NCBI RefSeq assembly: GCF_002954715.1
Contig: NZ_MSCP01000002.1
Location: 779,394 to 843,393, forward strand
Source: Aliivibrio sifiae
GTDB lineage: Bacteria > Pseudomonadota > Gammaproteobacteria > Enterobacterales > Vibrionaceae
Direction: 5' to 3'
DNA: 64,000 nt
The notes under the pieces: model-generated
What the model was told of the DNA's origin: nothing
The model's database searches: none
The model's input: the letters and a program-made list of their open reading frames with translations, nothing else
Shown: one piece after another, positions 27,335 to 36,528 of the stretch
Layout of the letters: each line of letters opens with the position of its first letter
Position numbering within the stretch: the stretch's first letter is position 1
Made by a program: the position numbers and the translations under genes

Positions 27335-28327
27335 ATGACTCATATCCTTTTACTTTGTGGCGGTAGTGGTACTGAACACGAAGTTTCATTGGTTTCTTCA
27401 AAGTACATATCTCAGCAGCTTTCTGAATTAAATACCTTTCAAATTACGCATTTAGAAATTAAAGATGGTGCTTGGTATCATATTGAATCAGGTTTAAAGT
27501 ACGAGTTACGCTCTGATAAATCATTACTTTGTGGTGATGATAATTTGGGCTTAGTTGATTATGTTATTCCTTGCATTCATGGCTATCCTGGTGAAACAGG
27601 TGACATTCAATCAATGCTTGATATGTTTGGTATTCCCTACCTAGGATGTGATGCTGAATCAAGTACAAACAGTTTTAATAAGATCACATCTAAATTGTGG
27701 TATGACGCACTTGGTATTCCAAATACACCTTATTTATTCTTGACTGAAAATAATGATGAGACACACCAATCAGCAGTAGCTGCATTTAAAGAATGGGGTG
27801 GATTATTTGTTAAGGCTGCTTGCCAAGGTTCATCAGTTGGTTGTTACAAGGTAACGTCTGAAGATGAGTTATCGCAAGCAATCAATGATGCGTTTGGTTA
27901 TTCTCAACAGGTTCTGGTTGAAAAAGCAGTAAAACCAAGAGAATTAGAAGTCGCAGCTTATGAAATTGATGGACAGTTATTTACCACACCTCCAGGTGAA
28001 GTAACAGCTCCAGATGGTGCATTCTATACGTATGATGAGAAATACGGCAGTGGCAGTCATTCAACGACGAGTTTAACAGCAACAAATTTGTCTGATGAGC
28101 AAGTGGCTCTGATTAATAAGTACAGCCAAAAAGTCTTCACTCAAATGAAATTAAAAGATTTATCTCGTATTGATTTCTTTTTAACTGAAGATAACGAAAT
28201 ATTCTTGAATGAAGTGAACACCTTCCCAGGAATGACGCCGATTTCTATGTTCCCGAAATTATTAGAGCATAATGGTGATTGCTTCAAAACATTCTTAGAA
28301 AAAGCGATTTTAAACGCAATAAACTAA
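27335..28327 (+). CDS. ddl: D-alanine--D-alanine ligase
   Basis: The ATP-grasp enzyme joins two D-alanines for peptidoglycan precursors. Characteristic segments are GGSGTEHEVSLVSSKY near the N terminus, KAACQGSSVGCYKV, the DEKYGSGSHSTTSL loop, and FLNEVNTFPGMTPISMFP near the end. I place the start at the ATG at 27335 (330 residues), because the in-frame ATG at 27314 lies inside the preceding terminator. It is not in a division cluster, so it may be a second ddl copy. A terminator follows. Confidence 0.93.
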   Translation: MTHILLLCGGSGTEHEVSLVSSKYISQQLSELNTFQITHLEIKDGAWYHIESGLKYELRSDKSLLCGDDNLGLVDYVIPCIHGYPGETGDIQSMLDMFGIPYLGCDAESSTNSFNKITSKLWYDALGIPNTPYLFLTENNDETHQSAVAAFKEWGGLFVKAACQGSSVGCYKVTSEDELSQAINDAFGYSQQVLVEKAVKPRELEVAAYEIDGQLFTTPPGEVTAPDGAFYTYDEKYGSGSHSTTSLTATNLSDEQVALINKYSQKVFTQMKLKDLSRIDFFLTEDNEIFLNEVNTFPGMTPISMFPKLLEHNGDCFKTFLEKAILNAIN

Positions 28328-28352
28328 GAATAGTTTGCAGTTAATTATAATT

Positions 28353-28379
28353 AAAGCCTGATACTTATCAGGCTTTTTT
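28353..28379 (+). terminator. Intrinsic terminator after ddl, overlapping the end of the recombinase gene
   Basis: Stem AAAGCCTGATA / TATCAGGCTTT has a two-base loop and a T run. The stop codon of the converging recombinase (28368-28370) lies inside the right arm. Confidence 0.85.
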
Positions 28380-29279
28380 AGTTTTAAAACGAGACTTTTG
28401 TCGTTCGGAACGTTCAATATTACCTATGTATTGATTTGGCATCGCAGGGCTTACCCATCTACCCATTTCTTGTATCTCATGGATAGAATATCCACTTTTT
28501 GCGAGTTCTTTTGTTGCACCTACACGTGCAGATAATCCTGAAAACTGAATATCTAGATCCAATAATTCATTAGCTCGGCGAAAAACACGATAGATTGACG
28601 AATCGTTTAAATGTTTGTCAGATAGATTCTGATGGCGATCAATCGCTCTAAATAAATACCCATTAGTTATTTGTGATGCGTTAATCCAGTTTATAAGAAG
28701 GTGACTTGTGCCTTTCGAGAGTGGGTAATAACATTCCTGCAATTTTACCACCCCATTATTAGCTTCATCAAAGCACACATCAGTTAATTGTAAATCTCTG
28801 AGTTCTCCACGTTTTAGAAGTAGCTCAAACATTAAATGCCAAATACATAAATCACGAATATCTTTTAATTCCACAGAATGAGAAAGCAAAGCTTCTAATT
28901 TATCGAGCATTACACTTGTAATACCTTCAGTTTGTTTATTATCATCTTTTTTATCTAAACGTATTTTGCCTAAAGCTACTTTTACCTGTGCTGTTTTGGT
29001 TGGATCTTTAAAATCAAATGCAGTGTGTATGTGAGAAATAGAAACAAGTGAGCGCTTAATAGAGGATAGTTTTTTATCTTTTGCTTGTTTCTCTATAAAG
29101 ATTCTAATTGCGGTGGTGGAGGCGGGCAGTGCAACTACATGGTGTAGTTGACAAAATAGAACAAAGTTATTCCAGTCATTTTTAAATGAGAGCAAACTAT
29201 TATGTGAATATCTCTTGTTCAAATGAGTATCTAATGTCTCGACATCTAACTCAGTTGAAAGGAATATGCTTTTTATCAT
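28368..29279 (-). CDS. Lone tyrosine recombinase (integrase family) with altered HxxR box
   Basis: The 303-residue protein has an N-terminal SAM-like core-binding region (about 20-105) and a catalytic domain (about 120-295). Recognisable catalytic positions are R157 (LLKRGEL), K189, R252 (SARVGAT), W275 (GRW) and Y284 (NQYIG). The histidine of the HxxR box is replaced by Leu249 (GLSAR where relatives have GHSLR). Related proteins have a similar SPAMPxxY ending. No partner gene, attachment repeats or cargo were found. The protein may be inactive, regulatory, or a relic. The ATG at 29279 has only a very close AGG upstream. Confidence 0.8.
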   Translation of the reverse strand: MIKSIFLSTELDVETLDTHLNKRYSHNSLLSFKNDWNNFVLFCQLHHVVALPASTTAIRIFIEKQAKDKKLSSIKRSLVSISHIHTAFDFKDPTKTAQVKVALGKIRLDKKDDNKQTEGITSVMLDKLEALLSHSVELKDIRDLCIWHLMFELLLKRGELRDLQLTDVCFDEANNGVVKLQECYYPLSKGTSHLLINWINASQITNGYLFRAIDRHQNLSDKHLNDSSIYRVFRRANELLDLDIQFSGLSARVGATKELAKSGYSIHEIQEMGRWVSPAMPNQYIGNIERSERQKSRFKTKKA

Positions 29280-29430
29280 CCTAATGCACCATAACTTATT
29301 TTTTATAGGCTAAACTATACCATAATAAAATTGACATAAGATCACGAAATTTAAGTTTTTAACTAGTATAAAAGAATGAAATAATCGAATCTAGTTACTA
29401 GTAATCAGGATACGACAAAGAGTAATAAGT

Positions 29431-29781
29431 ATGAAGAAGTCATTGTACAGAGGATTCTTTATTGAGAATAAAACCGACATTCCTGATGATTGGAAAGTAT
29501 TAATAAAAAACAAAGTATTGCATGGCCATTTAAGTGCAGTAAAGAAAAGTATCGATTGGTGGAACGATACCGGTTCTATTATTCAGCCTAAAGAATTTGG
29601 TGATATGGGTGAAACTGCCGTTAACGAACAAAAAAATAAAAGCCAAGCTGAAGAATATAAAGGGTTTGCCATTAAAAATGATACTGGCGAAGCGAAGAAT
29701 TGGTATTGTTTATATCATGGTAAGTTAGCGAAAGGTTCATTGCCTGCAATAAAAAGGTTTTTGGATAAACACGAAAAATAA
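29431..29781 (+). CDS. DUF3319 family protein with internal duplication
   Basis: The 116-residue protein matches DUF3319. It contains two copies of a roughly 38-residue unit: LYRGFFIENKT...HGHLSAVKKSIDWW (residues 4-45) and EYKGFAIKNDT...KGSLPAIKRFLDKH (about 75-114). The copies are joined by a polar linker. The function is unknown; it is predicted to be cytoplasmic. It precedes yciH by 37 bases on the same strand and the two may be co-transcribed. Confidence 0.78.
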   Translation: MKKSLYRGFFIENKTDIPDDWKVLIKNKVLHGHLSAVKKSIDWWNDTGSIIQPKEFGDMGETAVNEQKNKSQAEEYKGFAIKNDTGEAKNWYCLYHGKLAKGSLPAIKRFLDKHEK

Positions 29782-29818
29782 TTTACAATTCCACATTATT
29801 AAAAAAACGAGATTAATT

Positions 29819-30130
29819 ATGTCTTTAGTATATTCAACGGATGTCGGCCGTATTAAACAAGAAGAAGTAAAACAAGAGCGCCCTAAAGGTGATGGTATTG
29901 TTCGCATTCAACGTGAAACCAAAGGCCGTAAAGGTAAAGGTGTCTGCGTGGTTACTGGACTTGATATGGACGATACACAACTTAAACTTCTTGCAGCACA
30001 ACTTAAAAAAGTATGTGGTTGTGGCGGCGCTGTAAAAGATGGAGACATTGAGATCCAAGGAGATAACCGTGAAAAGATTAAAGACTTTTTAATCAAGCAA
30101 GGCCATACAGTTAAACTTGCTGGCGGTTAG
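29819..30130 (+). CDS. yciH: SUI1/YciH-type translation initiation factor
   Basis: The 103-residue protein has a SUI1 (eIF1-like) domain in its C-terminal two thirds, with GKGVCVVTGLD, LKKVCGCGGAVKDGDIEIQG and QGHTVKLAGG. Bacterial YciH is reported to bias start-site selection and to repress translation under stress. It is cytoplasmic and ribosome-associated. A nested stem-loop rather than a clear terminator follows. Confidence 0.92.
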   Translation: MSLVYSTDVGRIKQEEVKQERPKGDGIVRIQRETKGRKGKGVCVVTGLDMDDTQLKLLAAQLKKVCGCGGAVKDGDIEIQGDNREKIKDFLIKQGHTVKLAGG

Positions 30131-30143
30131 TCTTAAAATGAAT

Positions 30144-30191
30144 GCTAATAATCAAACGATGAATACGAAGTATTATTGAATGATTATTAGC
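30144..30191. repeat. Nested inverted repeat after yciH
   Basis: Outer arms GCTAATAATCA and TGATTATTAGC (11 perfect bases) enclose an inner small stem, AATAC/GTATT. Only a weak T-rich tail follows. It is probably the yciH 3' end structure. Confidence 0.6.
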
Positions 30192-30333
30192 TATTTTATG
30201 GTAAATAGCGTTATGGTTAAATTACTTGCTATTAGAAAGAATTAATAAAGAAAGGGAAGCTGGATAAATAAAATCCTTAGCTCCGTCATATCTCATTTAA
30301 CATAATATAAATAATGCGCACTTCAAGGTGTTT

Positions 30334-30362
30334 GTTATCAAGACTAACGTAGTCTTGATAAC
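30334..30362. repeat. Perfect 12-base inverted repeat downstream of a small secreted-protein gene
   Basis: GTTATCAAGACT (30334-30345) and AGTCTTGATAAC (30351-30362) flank AACGT. It lies 15 bases past the stop of the 50-residue gene on the minus strand. No T tract follows. The stretch from yciH to here (30192-30333) shows no gene. Confidence 0.75.
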
Positions 30363-30377
30363 TCTACTTATTTTCTA

Positions 30378-30530
30378 TTAATGTGAATGTCCATTGCAGT
30401 TTGAGCTTTCAAATAAATCAAAATGTGGCATTGAAAGATTTATACTATGACTTAAATGACCATTAAAAGCATAAGCTGTACCAACACTTAATCCAAGTAC
30501 TACTGCTATTATTAACAATGTTTTCTTCAT
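30378..30530 (-). CDS. 50-residue secreted small protein, His-rich tail
   Basis: An ATG preceded by AAGGA (GGAATAAATA before the start) opens a 50-residue frame. The N terminus is a good signal peptide (MKKTLLIIAVVLGLSVGTAY, then A). The mature peptide of about 29 residues has five histidines and one cysteine and ends CNGHSH. It is unrecognised. A metal-binding or small periplasmic role is possible, from composition only. It is divergent from the PhnA-domain gene. Confidence 0.62.
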   Translation of the reverse strand: MKKTLLIIAVVLGLSVGTAYAFNGHLSHSINLSMPHFDLFESSNCNGHSH

Positions 30531-30823
30531 TATTTATTCCTTTTTTATGCAGATTATTTGCTTCATATTCATTATGTACGATATTTTTCTGCATAAAAAC
30601 GTATTTACCTTGGTTTACATAAGAATGAGATTTCTTGTCAAAAACTGAAAAAATTAACCGATTTACTTCATCTAGTTTACTAATTTGAAAACCATCGTTT
30701 ACCCATTAGATACCAAATGCAAAAGTTATTGGAAAAATTACAGTATTCTCACCGCTTTCCTTTTTCTTGTGGTATAAACTTGGCATAATACAATCACAAC
30801 TAAACAAACAGGCATACATAATT

Positions 30824-31390
30824 ATGAGCACTGCAAAAACTCTATTAACTCGCTGCGATTCTAAATGTGAACTATGTGGTTCAACTAACTCTCTAGCACC
30901 ATTCGCAGTTCCGCCAAAAACTGATATCAATGTTGATAACTGTGTAATGATCTGTGATACATGTACTGCACAAATCGAAGACTCAGCAACAATGGATGTT
31001 AACCATTGGCGTTGTCTAAATGATTCTATGTGGAGCCAAGTACCTACAGTTCAAGTTATGTCTTATGTTTTACTAAGCAAACTAACGTCTGAATCTTGGG
31101 CTCAAGATGCTCTAGATATGATGTACGTTGAAGAAGATGTTAAAGAATGGGCTGAGAAAGCACTTCTTTCGGACGGTGAAAAACCACGTGACATTAATGG
31201 CGTTGAACTTAAAAAAGGTGACGACGTAACTGTTACTAAAGACCTTCCAGTTAAAGGTACTAACCAAGTTATTAAACAAGGTACAGTTATCCGTGGTATC
31301 AACCTTACAGATGATCCTCGTTTAGTTACAGGCAAGGCAAATGGCGGTCAATCTATGTATGTAATCGCTGAATTCTGTCGTAAAAAGTAA
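30824..31390 (+). CDS. PhnA-domain zinc-ribbon protein
   Basis: The 188-residue cytoplasmic protein starts at an ATG giving MSTAKTLLTRCDSKCELCGS. The N-terminal zinc ribbon has CxxC pairs at CELC and CDTC. The C-terminal SH3-like PhnA domain (about 125-188) contains LKKGDDVTVTKDLPVKGTN and VIRGINLTDDP. Despite the name, PhnA/YjdM proteins have no proven phosphonate-degrading role in most bacteria, and no phn genes are near. An in-frame upstream ATG at 30767 has no support. Confidence 0.85.
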   Translation: MSTAKTLLTRCDSKCELCGSTNSLAPFAVPPKTDINVDNCVMICDTCTAQIEDSATMDVNHWRCLNDSMWSQVPTVQVMSYVLLSKLTSESWAQDALDMMYVEEDVKEWAEKALLSDGEKPRDINGVELKKGDDVTVTKDLPVKGTNQVIKQGTVIRGINLTDDPRLVTGKANGGQSMYVIAEFCRKK

Positions 31391-31416
31391 TTCGTTACTT
31401 CATAATCTGACAGACA

Positions 31417-31445
31417 AAAAAGACGCTTGAGTGCGTCTTTTTTTA
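31417..31445 (+). terminator. Intrinsic terminator after PhnA-domain gene
   Basis: Stem AAAGACGC / GCGTCTTT is followed by a long T run. The A run upstream may allow use by the converging gene too. Confidence 0.88.
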
Positions 31446-31466
31446 TACCTAATATTTATTATTAAC

Positions 31467-32027
31467 TTAATCCCTACTCCATTCATACACATCTTCATTA
31501 CCTTTGTTTTTGAAAAAGTTAGAATGCTGCTGTACGAATTGATCTTTCTTTAATTCTTTAATTGGCCAATTTGAAAAATCTTCTGATGATGAGAACTCTG
31601 CCGTTTCTATTTTAAATTTTGAGAGCTTTTTGGCTGTAGTTCTAAATAAATACGACTGCCCATTGTCCTCACACACAAATTCTACGTTATTAATTGTTCG
31701 GTGGTTCAGCTTTACAGTTGCTGACATTATTGATTTTGGTTGGCAGTTCTTCTCATGAATTACAGCAACTTCAAACGTGTTTGTGTAAGTTACATCAACA
31801 TAAGTAGCAATTTTATTGTTCTTATCAACACGCCTGAATAAAAGTTGTTTGGTATCATCGGTTCTTGCAGTTTGAATACCATTAGAAAATGGCTCATAGT
31901 AAAGCCAAGACCAACTCCATTCCATATTTCGTGCTAAGTAATTAAGCTGCGATGAAGAGTGCTGCCATAAGGCACTTAATATTAAAATTGCGCTCGTTAT
32001 GATGATAATAGAAATGGCTTTTAGCAT
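31467..32027 (-). CDS. Hypothetical membrane-anchored protein
   Basis: The 186-residue protein has one N-terminal hydrophobic helix (about 4-22) that acts as a signal anchor or uncleaved signal peptide. A mainly beta-type soluble region of about 160 residues follows, with two cysteines (CQPK, FVCED) that could form a disulphide. I recognise no family. It is monocistronic, converging on the PhnA-domain gene. Confidence 0.65.
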   Translation of the reverse strand: MLKAISIIIITSAILILSALWQHSSSQLNYLARNMEWSWSWLYYEPFSNGIQTARTDDTKQLLFRRVDKNNKIATYVDVTYTNTFEVAVIHEKNCQPKSIMSATVKLNHRTINNVEFVCEDNGQSYLFRTTAKKLSKFKIETAEFSSSEDFSNWPIKELKKDQFVQQHSNFFKNKGNEDVYEWSRD

Positions 32028-32187
32028 TAGAGTTACCGCCAGATAGGTGAAAGCTAGATCTTAACATAGGATGACGTTACTAACTATTTTATTCACCATT
32101 ATGCATGGTTAATCAAAATATTTTGTATTACCCGCGAAGATTTTCTAACTAAATGAATATTTATTGTAATTTTAATTTTCAAATGTA

Positions 32188-32218
32188 AAAAAGCCGAGAT
32201 AAATAATCTCGGCTTTTT
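32188..32218. terminator. Intrinsic terminator downstream of pntB
   Basis: A 13-base perfect stem, AAAAAGCCGAGAT / ATCTCGGCTTTTT, with A and T tracts, lies 31 bases beyond the pntB stop. Confidence 0.9.
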
Positions 32219-32248
32219 ATTAAATCAGACTAACCATTAATACAAAGA

Positions 32249-33625
32249 TTAAAGGTGCTTACTGATCTCCACACAACTTTCTTTAGCATCACCGAAAAGC
32301 ATCTCAGTGTTTTCTTTAAAGAACAATGGATTTTGAACACCAGCATAACCTGTGTTCATTGAACGTTTAAATACGATAACGTTTTTCGCGTTCCAAACTT
32401 CAAGTACTGGCATGCCAGCTATTGGGCTGTTTGGATCTTCCATTGCTGCAGGGTTAACTGTATCGTTCGCACCAATAACAAGAACAGTATCTGTATCAGA
32501 TAAGTCATCATTGATCTCGTCCATTTCAAGAACGATATCGTAAGGAACCTTAGCTTCTGCAAGTAATACGTTCATGTGTCCAGGTAGACGGCCCGCAACT
32601 GGGTGAATACCAAAACGAACATTAATACCTTGCGCACGAAGTTTTTCTGTAATTTCATGAACTGGATATTGAGCTTGAGCTACTGCCATGCCGTATCCAG
32701 GAGTGATAACTACTGACTTCGAGTTTTTAAGCATTTCTGCTACTTCTTCAGCTGTTGTTTCACGGTGTTCACCTTGCTCTTCATCAGAATCTGAAACAAC
32801 AACATCTTGACCGAAGCCACCAGCAATAACACTGATGAAAGAACGGTTCATTGCTTTACACATAATGTAAGACAGAATCGCACCTGAAGAACCAACTAAC
32901 GCACCAGTAACAATCAGAAGATCGTTTGATAGCATGAAACCTGCTGCTGCTGCTGCCCAACCAGAGTATGAATTAAGCATAGAAACAACCACTGGCATAT
33001 CAGCGCCACCGATTGAAGCAACTAAATGATAACCAAATGCAAAGGCAATTAAAGTGACTAAGATAATTGCGAACATACTGCCTTCAACACTAACAAAGTA
33101 GTAAAGAAGTGCTGCAGAAGCAATTAATGCGATTAAATTTAATTTATGACGGTGTGGTAACTGAAGTGCAGACGAGCTGATCACTCCGCGTAATTTACCA
33201 AATGCAACCAAAGAACCTGTAAATGTTACAGCACCAATGAAGATACCTAAGAACACTTCAACTAAATGAATATTTAGTAATGCGCCTGTAAGCTCACCAT
33301 GATCGATATAACTGTTGTAACCAACAAGTACGGCCGCCATACCAACAAAGCTGTGAAGAATTGCCACAAGTTCTGGCATTTCTGTCATTTCAACTTTCTT
33401 CGCATAATAAATCCCAATTGCGCCACCCATTGCCATAGCAACGATGATCCAACTTGTACCCGCCGAATCAGGACCAAAAATAGTCGCGATTAAGGCAATA
33501 GCCATACCAGTAATACCGTAGTAGTTACCGTTACGTGCGGTTTCTTGTTTAGACAGACCGGCTAAACTCATGATAAATAGAACGGCAGATACAATATATG
33601 CTGCTTGAACTAATCCTGCTGACAT
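32249..33625 (-). CDS. pntB: NAD(P) transhydrogenase subunit beta
   Basis: The 458-residue beta subunit of the proton-translocating transhydrogenase has eight or nine membrane helices in the first 270 residues. The NADP(H)-binding domain III follows, with [35 protein letters not shown] and [14 protein letters not shown]. With PntA it couples proton re-entry to hydride transfer from NADH to NADP+ at the inner membrane. It starts 11 bases after the pntA stop, so the two form an operon. Confidence 0.96.
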   Translation of the reverse strand: MSAGLVQAAYIVSAVLFIMSLAGLSKQETARNGNYYGITGMAIALIATIFGPDSAGTSWIIVAMAMGGAIGIYYAKKVEMTEMPELVAILHSFVGMAAVLVGYNSYIDHGELTGALLNIHLVEVFLGIFIGAVTFTGSLVAFGKLRGVISSSALQLPHRHKLNLIALIASAALLYYFVSVEGSMFAIILVTLIAFAFGYHLVASIGGADMPVVVSMLNSYSGWAAAAAGFMLSNDLLIVTGALVGSSGAILSYIMCKAMNRSFISVIAGGFGQDVVVSDSDEEQGEHRETTAEEVAEMLKNSKSVVITPGYGMAVAQAQYPVHEITEKLRAQGINVRFGIHPVAGRLPGHMNVLLAEAKVPYDIVLEMDEINDDLSDTDTVLVIGANDTVNPAAMEDPNSPIAGMPVLEVWNAKNVIVFKRSMNTGYAGVQNPLFFKENTEMLFGDAKESCVEISKHL

Positions 33626-33636
33626 TATTCTACCCC

Positions 33637-35193
33637 TTACTTATCTTTACGGAACATTTCAAGCATACGCTTGGTTACAGCAAATCCGCCGAATATGTTA
33701 ATACTCGCGATTAGAACTGCAATAAATGCTAAGAATGAAACGACACCATTGCCCTGACCCACTTGCAGTAACGCACCTACAATGATGATGCCTGAGATCG
33801 CATTAGTTACTGACATTAACGGAGTATGTAGTGAATGACTAACATTCCATACTACATAATAACCAACAACACATGCCAAGATGAATACCGTAAAGTGAGC
33901 TAAAAATGCAGCTGGAGCAACTGATGCTACCCAACCAAATGCAGCAATACCTGCACCGATCATTCCGAACTTTTTAACAGGAGACATCGGTTCTTCAACT
34001 TTCGGAGCTATCTTAGCTTTTGGTGCTGCTTTTGCTTGAGGCTGAGCTGAAACTTGAATTGGTGGTGCAGGCCATGTTACTTCGCCTTCTTTAACAACAG
34101 TTACACCACGAAGAACGACGTCCTCAAAATCAATATTGATGTTACCGTCTTTTTCTTTACATAAAAGTTTAAGAAGGTTAACTAAGTTGGTACCGTAAAG
34201 TTGCGATGATTGCGTTGGTAAGCGACCAACCATATCGGTGTAACCCACAATTTTTACGCCATTTTCAGTTGTGATTACTTGGTCTTTTACTGTGTACTCA
34301 CAGTTACCACCATTAGCGGCTGCCAAGTCAACAATCACACTGCCCGCTTGCATACTATCAACCATTGCTTTAGTAATTAACTTTGGTGCTGGGCGACCAG
34401 GAATAAGAGCGGTTGTAATGATGATATCAACATCTTTAGCTTGAGCAGCATATAGCTCTTCTGCTTTTTTGTTAAACTCATCAGACATTTCTTTTGCGTA
34501 GCCATCACCAGAACCAGAATTTTCTTTGAAATCAACTTCAAGGAACTCTGCACCCATTGATTGCACTTGTTCTTTAACTTCTGGACGAACATCAAATGCA
34601 CGAACAATAGCACCAAGGCTACCCGCTGCACCGATAGCCGCAAGGCCAGCTACACCAGCGCCCGCAACAAGTACTTTAGCTGGTGGAACTTTACCTGCAG
34701 CCGTAATTTGACCTGTGAAGAAGCGACCAAACTCATGCGCAGCTTCTACTACTGCACGGTAACCTGCGATATTAGCCATAGAGCTTAAGGCATCTAACGC
34801 TTGTGCACGAGAAATACGAGGAACAGAATCCATCGCTAGAACGTTAATGTTCTTCGTTGCTAATTTAGCAAGTAACTCTTCATTTTGAGCAGGCCAGATA
34901 AAGCTAACTAAGCTTGCGCCATCTTGAAGAAGTTCAAACTCATCAACACCGGTTTCTGCGTTAACTTGAGGAGCATTAACTTTAAGGATAAGTTCTGATT
35001 TCCACACATCATCACAAGACACAATTACTGCGCCTGTTTTTTCAAATGCAGAGTCATCAAAGCTCGCTAAAATACCAGCATTAGTTTCTACAGCGACTGT
35101 AAAACCAAGCTTTAAAAGCTGCTCAACCGTTTTTGGAGTGGCAGCAACACGGGTCTCCCCCGCGAGTACTTCTCTAGGTACACCAATTTGCAT
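33637..35193 (-). CDS. pntA: NAD(P) transhydrogenase subunit alpha
   Basis: The protein begins [20 protein letters not shown] at an ATG at 35193, with AAGGA seven bases upstream. The longer frame to 35244 adds 17 unsupported residues. The 518-residue protein has NAD(H)-binding domain I ([37 protein letters not shown]) and, after an Ala/Pro/Lys-rich linker near 385-410, four membrane helices. It forms the enzyme with PntB. This is the usual E. coli-like two-subunit arrangement. Confidence 0.96.
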   Translation of the reverse strand: MQIGVPREVLAGETRVAATPKTVEQLLKLGFTVAVETNAGILASFDDSAFEKTGAVIVSCDDVWKSELILKVNAPQVNAETGVDEFELLQDGASLVSFIWPAQNEELLAKLATKNINVLAMDSVPRISRAQALDALSSMANIAGYRAVVEAAHEFGRFFTGQITAAGKVPPAKVLVAGAGVAGLAAIGAAGSLGAIVRAFDVRPEVKEQVQSMGAEFLEVDFKENSGSGDGYAKEMSDEFNKKAEELYAAQAKDVDIIITTALIPGRPAPKLITKAMVDSMQAGSVIVDLAAANGGNCEYTVKDQVITTENGVKIVGYTDMVGRLPTQSSQLYGTNLVNLLKLLCKEKDGNINIDFEDVVLRGVTVVKEGEVTWPAPPIQVSAQPQAKAAPKAKIAPKVEEPMSPVKKFGMIGAGIAAFGWVASVAPAAFLAHFTVFILACVVGYYVVWNVSHSLHTPLMSVTNAISGIIIVGALLQVGQGNGVVSFLAFIAVLIASINIFGGFAVTKRMLEMFRKDK

Positions 35194-35453
35194 AGTTATT
35201 CCTTGGCTATTGGCATGAATTGATTCCTTCGTTTTATCGAACAAAAGGGATTAATTCAAGTGTTTTGTAATAAAATGACATAATTTCATTACATTAAAAT
35301 TGATATCTGCTTATTCTCACCTCTATTAGGTAAAAAAACAACATTTTGATGACAAAGCAGAGGTCGAACCACTTTTTGTTACTGATTGATTTTGAAGAAT
35401 AAGTATAGAGTAAAAAACAAACGATATTCTAATTCATATCAATTCTATTACGT

Positions 35454-35729
35454 TTATTTAAAGATTGACTCGCCCATCTGATCAATTAACATTTTTGTTT
35501 TTCGCAGCATTAATTCATCAGCATCGTTTTTCGATGAAATAACATCAGAACGAATAAAACGGTGTTCTTTTAACTCTCCATTTATCTCTTTTGTTACTTT
35601 ACCAGCGATGCGAAATTGAGAGCCATCGGCCTCTGAATTAGGATAAATAAGAAAGGTTTTATATTCGATTGCTTCGATGACTGGTTCTTGCTTAGGTGAA
35701 GAACCAAATAGACGTGAAAAAAGCCCCAT
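35454..35729 (-). CDS. HlyU-family (PF10115-type) small protein
   Basis: The 91-residue protein starts at an ATG with AAGGA upstream and begins MGLFSRLFGSSPK. The segments IEYKTFLIYPNSEADGSQF, RIAGKVTKE and HRFIRSDVI match the family named HlyU in domain databases. That family differs from the ArsR-type HlyU activator of Vibrio cholerae, so a transcriptional role is doubtful. Other in-frame ATGs upstream (to 35768) are unsupported. It is monocistronic. Confidence 0.75.
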   Translation of the reverse strand: MGLFSRLFGSSPKQEPVIEAIEYKTFLIYPNSEADGSQFRIAGKVTKEINGELKEHRFIRSDVISSKNDADELMLRKTKMLIDQMGESIFK

Positions 35730-35845
35730 TTCAGTTTCCTTTTTGAAATAAGGCTTAGTATACCCCAACAGTAAGCGATTTAAGTAACAACTATTTCGTT
35801 ATAAGTTAGGTGATATTGATACCAATGACTCTTAGTATTTAATCG

Positions 35846-36403
35846 TTATTCTTTTTCGTCAAACATTTCGCTGATTGGGGTGATACGAATTTCAATACGG
35901 CGATTTTTTTTACGTCCATCGGCATTCATATTAGTTGCAATTGGCTCTGCTTCCCCAAAACCATAAGTATTAATTCGATTAGAATCAACGCCCTCTTTAG
36001 TTAATAAATCGAGAACTGAATCAGCTCGTTTATTCGATAATGAAATATTAAATTTTTTACTACCTTGACTATCAGTATGTCCTGCAATAAAGACTTCTGA
36101 TTCTGGCTTATCTTTTAATAACTTAGCCAAGTTTGATAAGACATTTTTACTTTCTTCTTTTATGGTTATACTGCCTGAATCAAAACTTTTATCGCCATTA
36201 AGAAGAAGGATAATCTCATTATTAGTTTGAGCAATACTTCCCATATCACTTGTGATGAATTGATTTAATTCTTCATTGTGATAATCAACAAAACTTTCGA
36301 TTGTCGGTGTTTCTTTAATTCCAGCGGTTTCATCTTCGGATGTGCTTTGACAGCCAACTAAAAAGCTTGCCGCAATAATCAATCCCAGTATCTGTTTTTT
36401 CAT
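35846..36403 (-). CDS. OmpA-family peptidoglycan-associated lipoprotein
   Basis: The 185-residue protein begins with a lipoprotein signal (MKKQILGLIIAASFLVGC) and ends in an OmpA-like domain (about 75-180). That domain has VFIAGHTDSQGSKKFNISLS, KRADSVLDLL and NRRIEIRI, the pattern that grips diaminopimelate in peptidoglycan. It should be anchored in the outer membrane and tether it to the wall. The longer frame to 36442 lacks a signal at its start. No tol/pal genes are adjacent. Confidence 0.87.
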   Translation of the reverse strand: MKKQILGLIIAASFLVGCQSTSEDETAGIKETPTIESFVDYHNEELNQFITSDMGSIAQTNNEIILLLNGDKSFDSGSITIKEESKNVLSNLAKLLKDKPESEVFIAGHTDSQGSKKFNISLSNKRADSVLDLLTKEGVDSNRINTYGFGEAEPIATNMNADGRKKNRRIEIRITPISEMFDEKE

Positions 36404-36528
36404 TATATAAATCCCTAGTCCAACTATGGGATAATCTAACAAACTTCGATTACAGTTTCCTGCTCAGTAAAAATGAAATCGAGAGACTTCAATTTGATGT
36501 GAAATTGTGCTGTTACTCAGTATCATAA

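Noticed and set aside
29363..29405. Two ACTAGT copies near the recombinase as attachment sites
   Set aside because: Six-base palindromes are too short and no element lies between them.
29834..30096. Frames antisense to yciH
   Set aside because: Shadow frames of a clear SUI1-domain gene; Phe/Ser-rich and without a start signal.
34526..34788. Frames antisense to pntA
   Set aside because: Shadows of a strongly conserved gene on the other strand.
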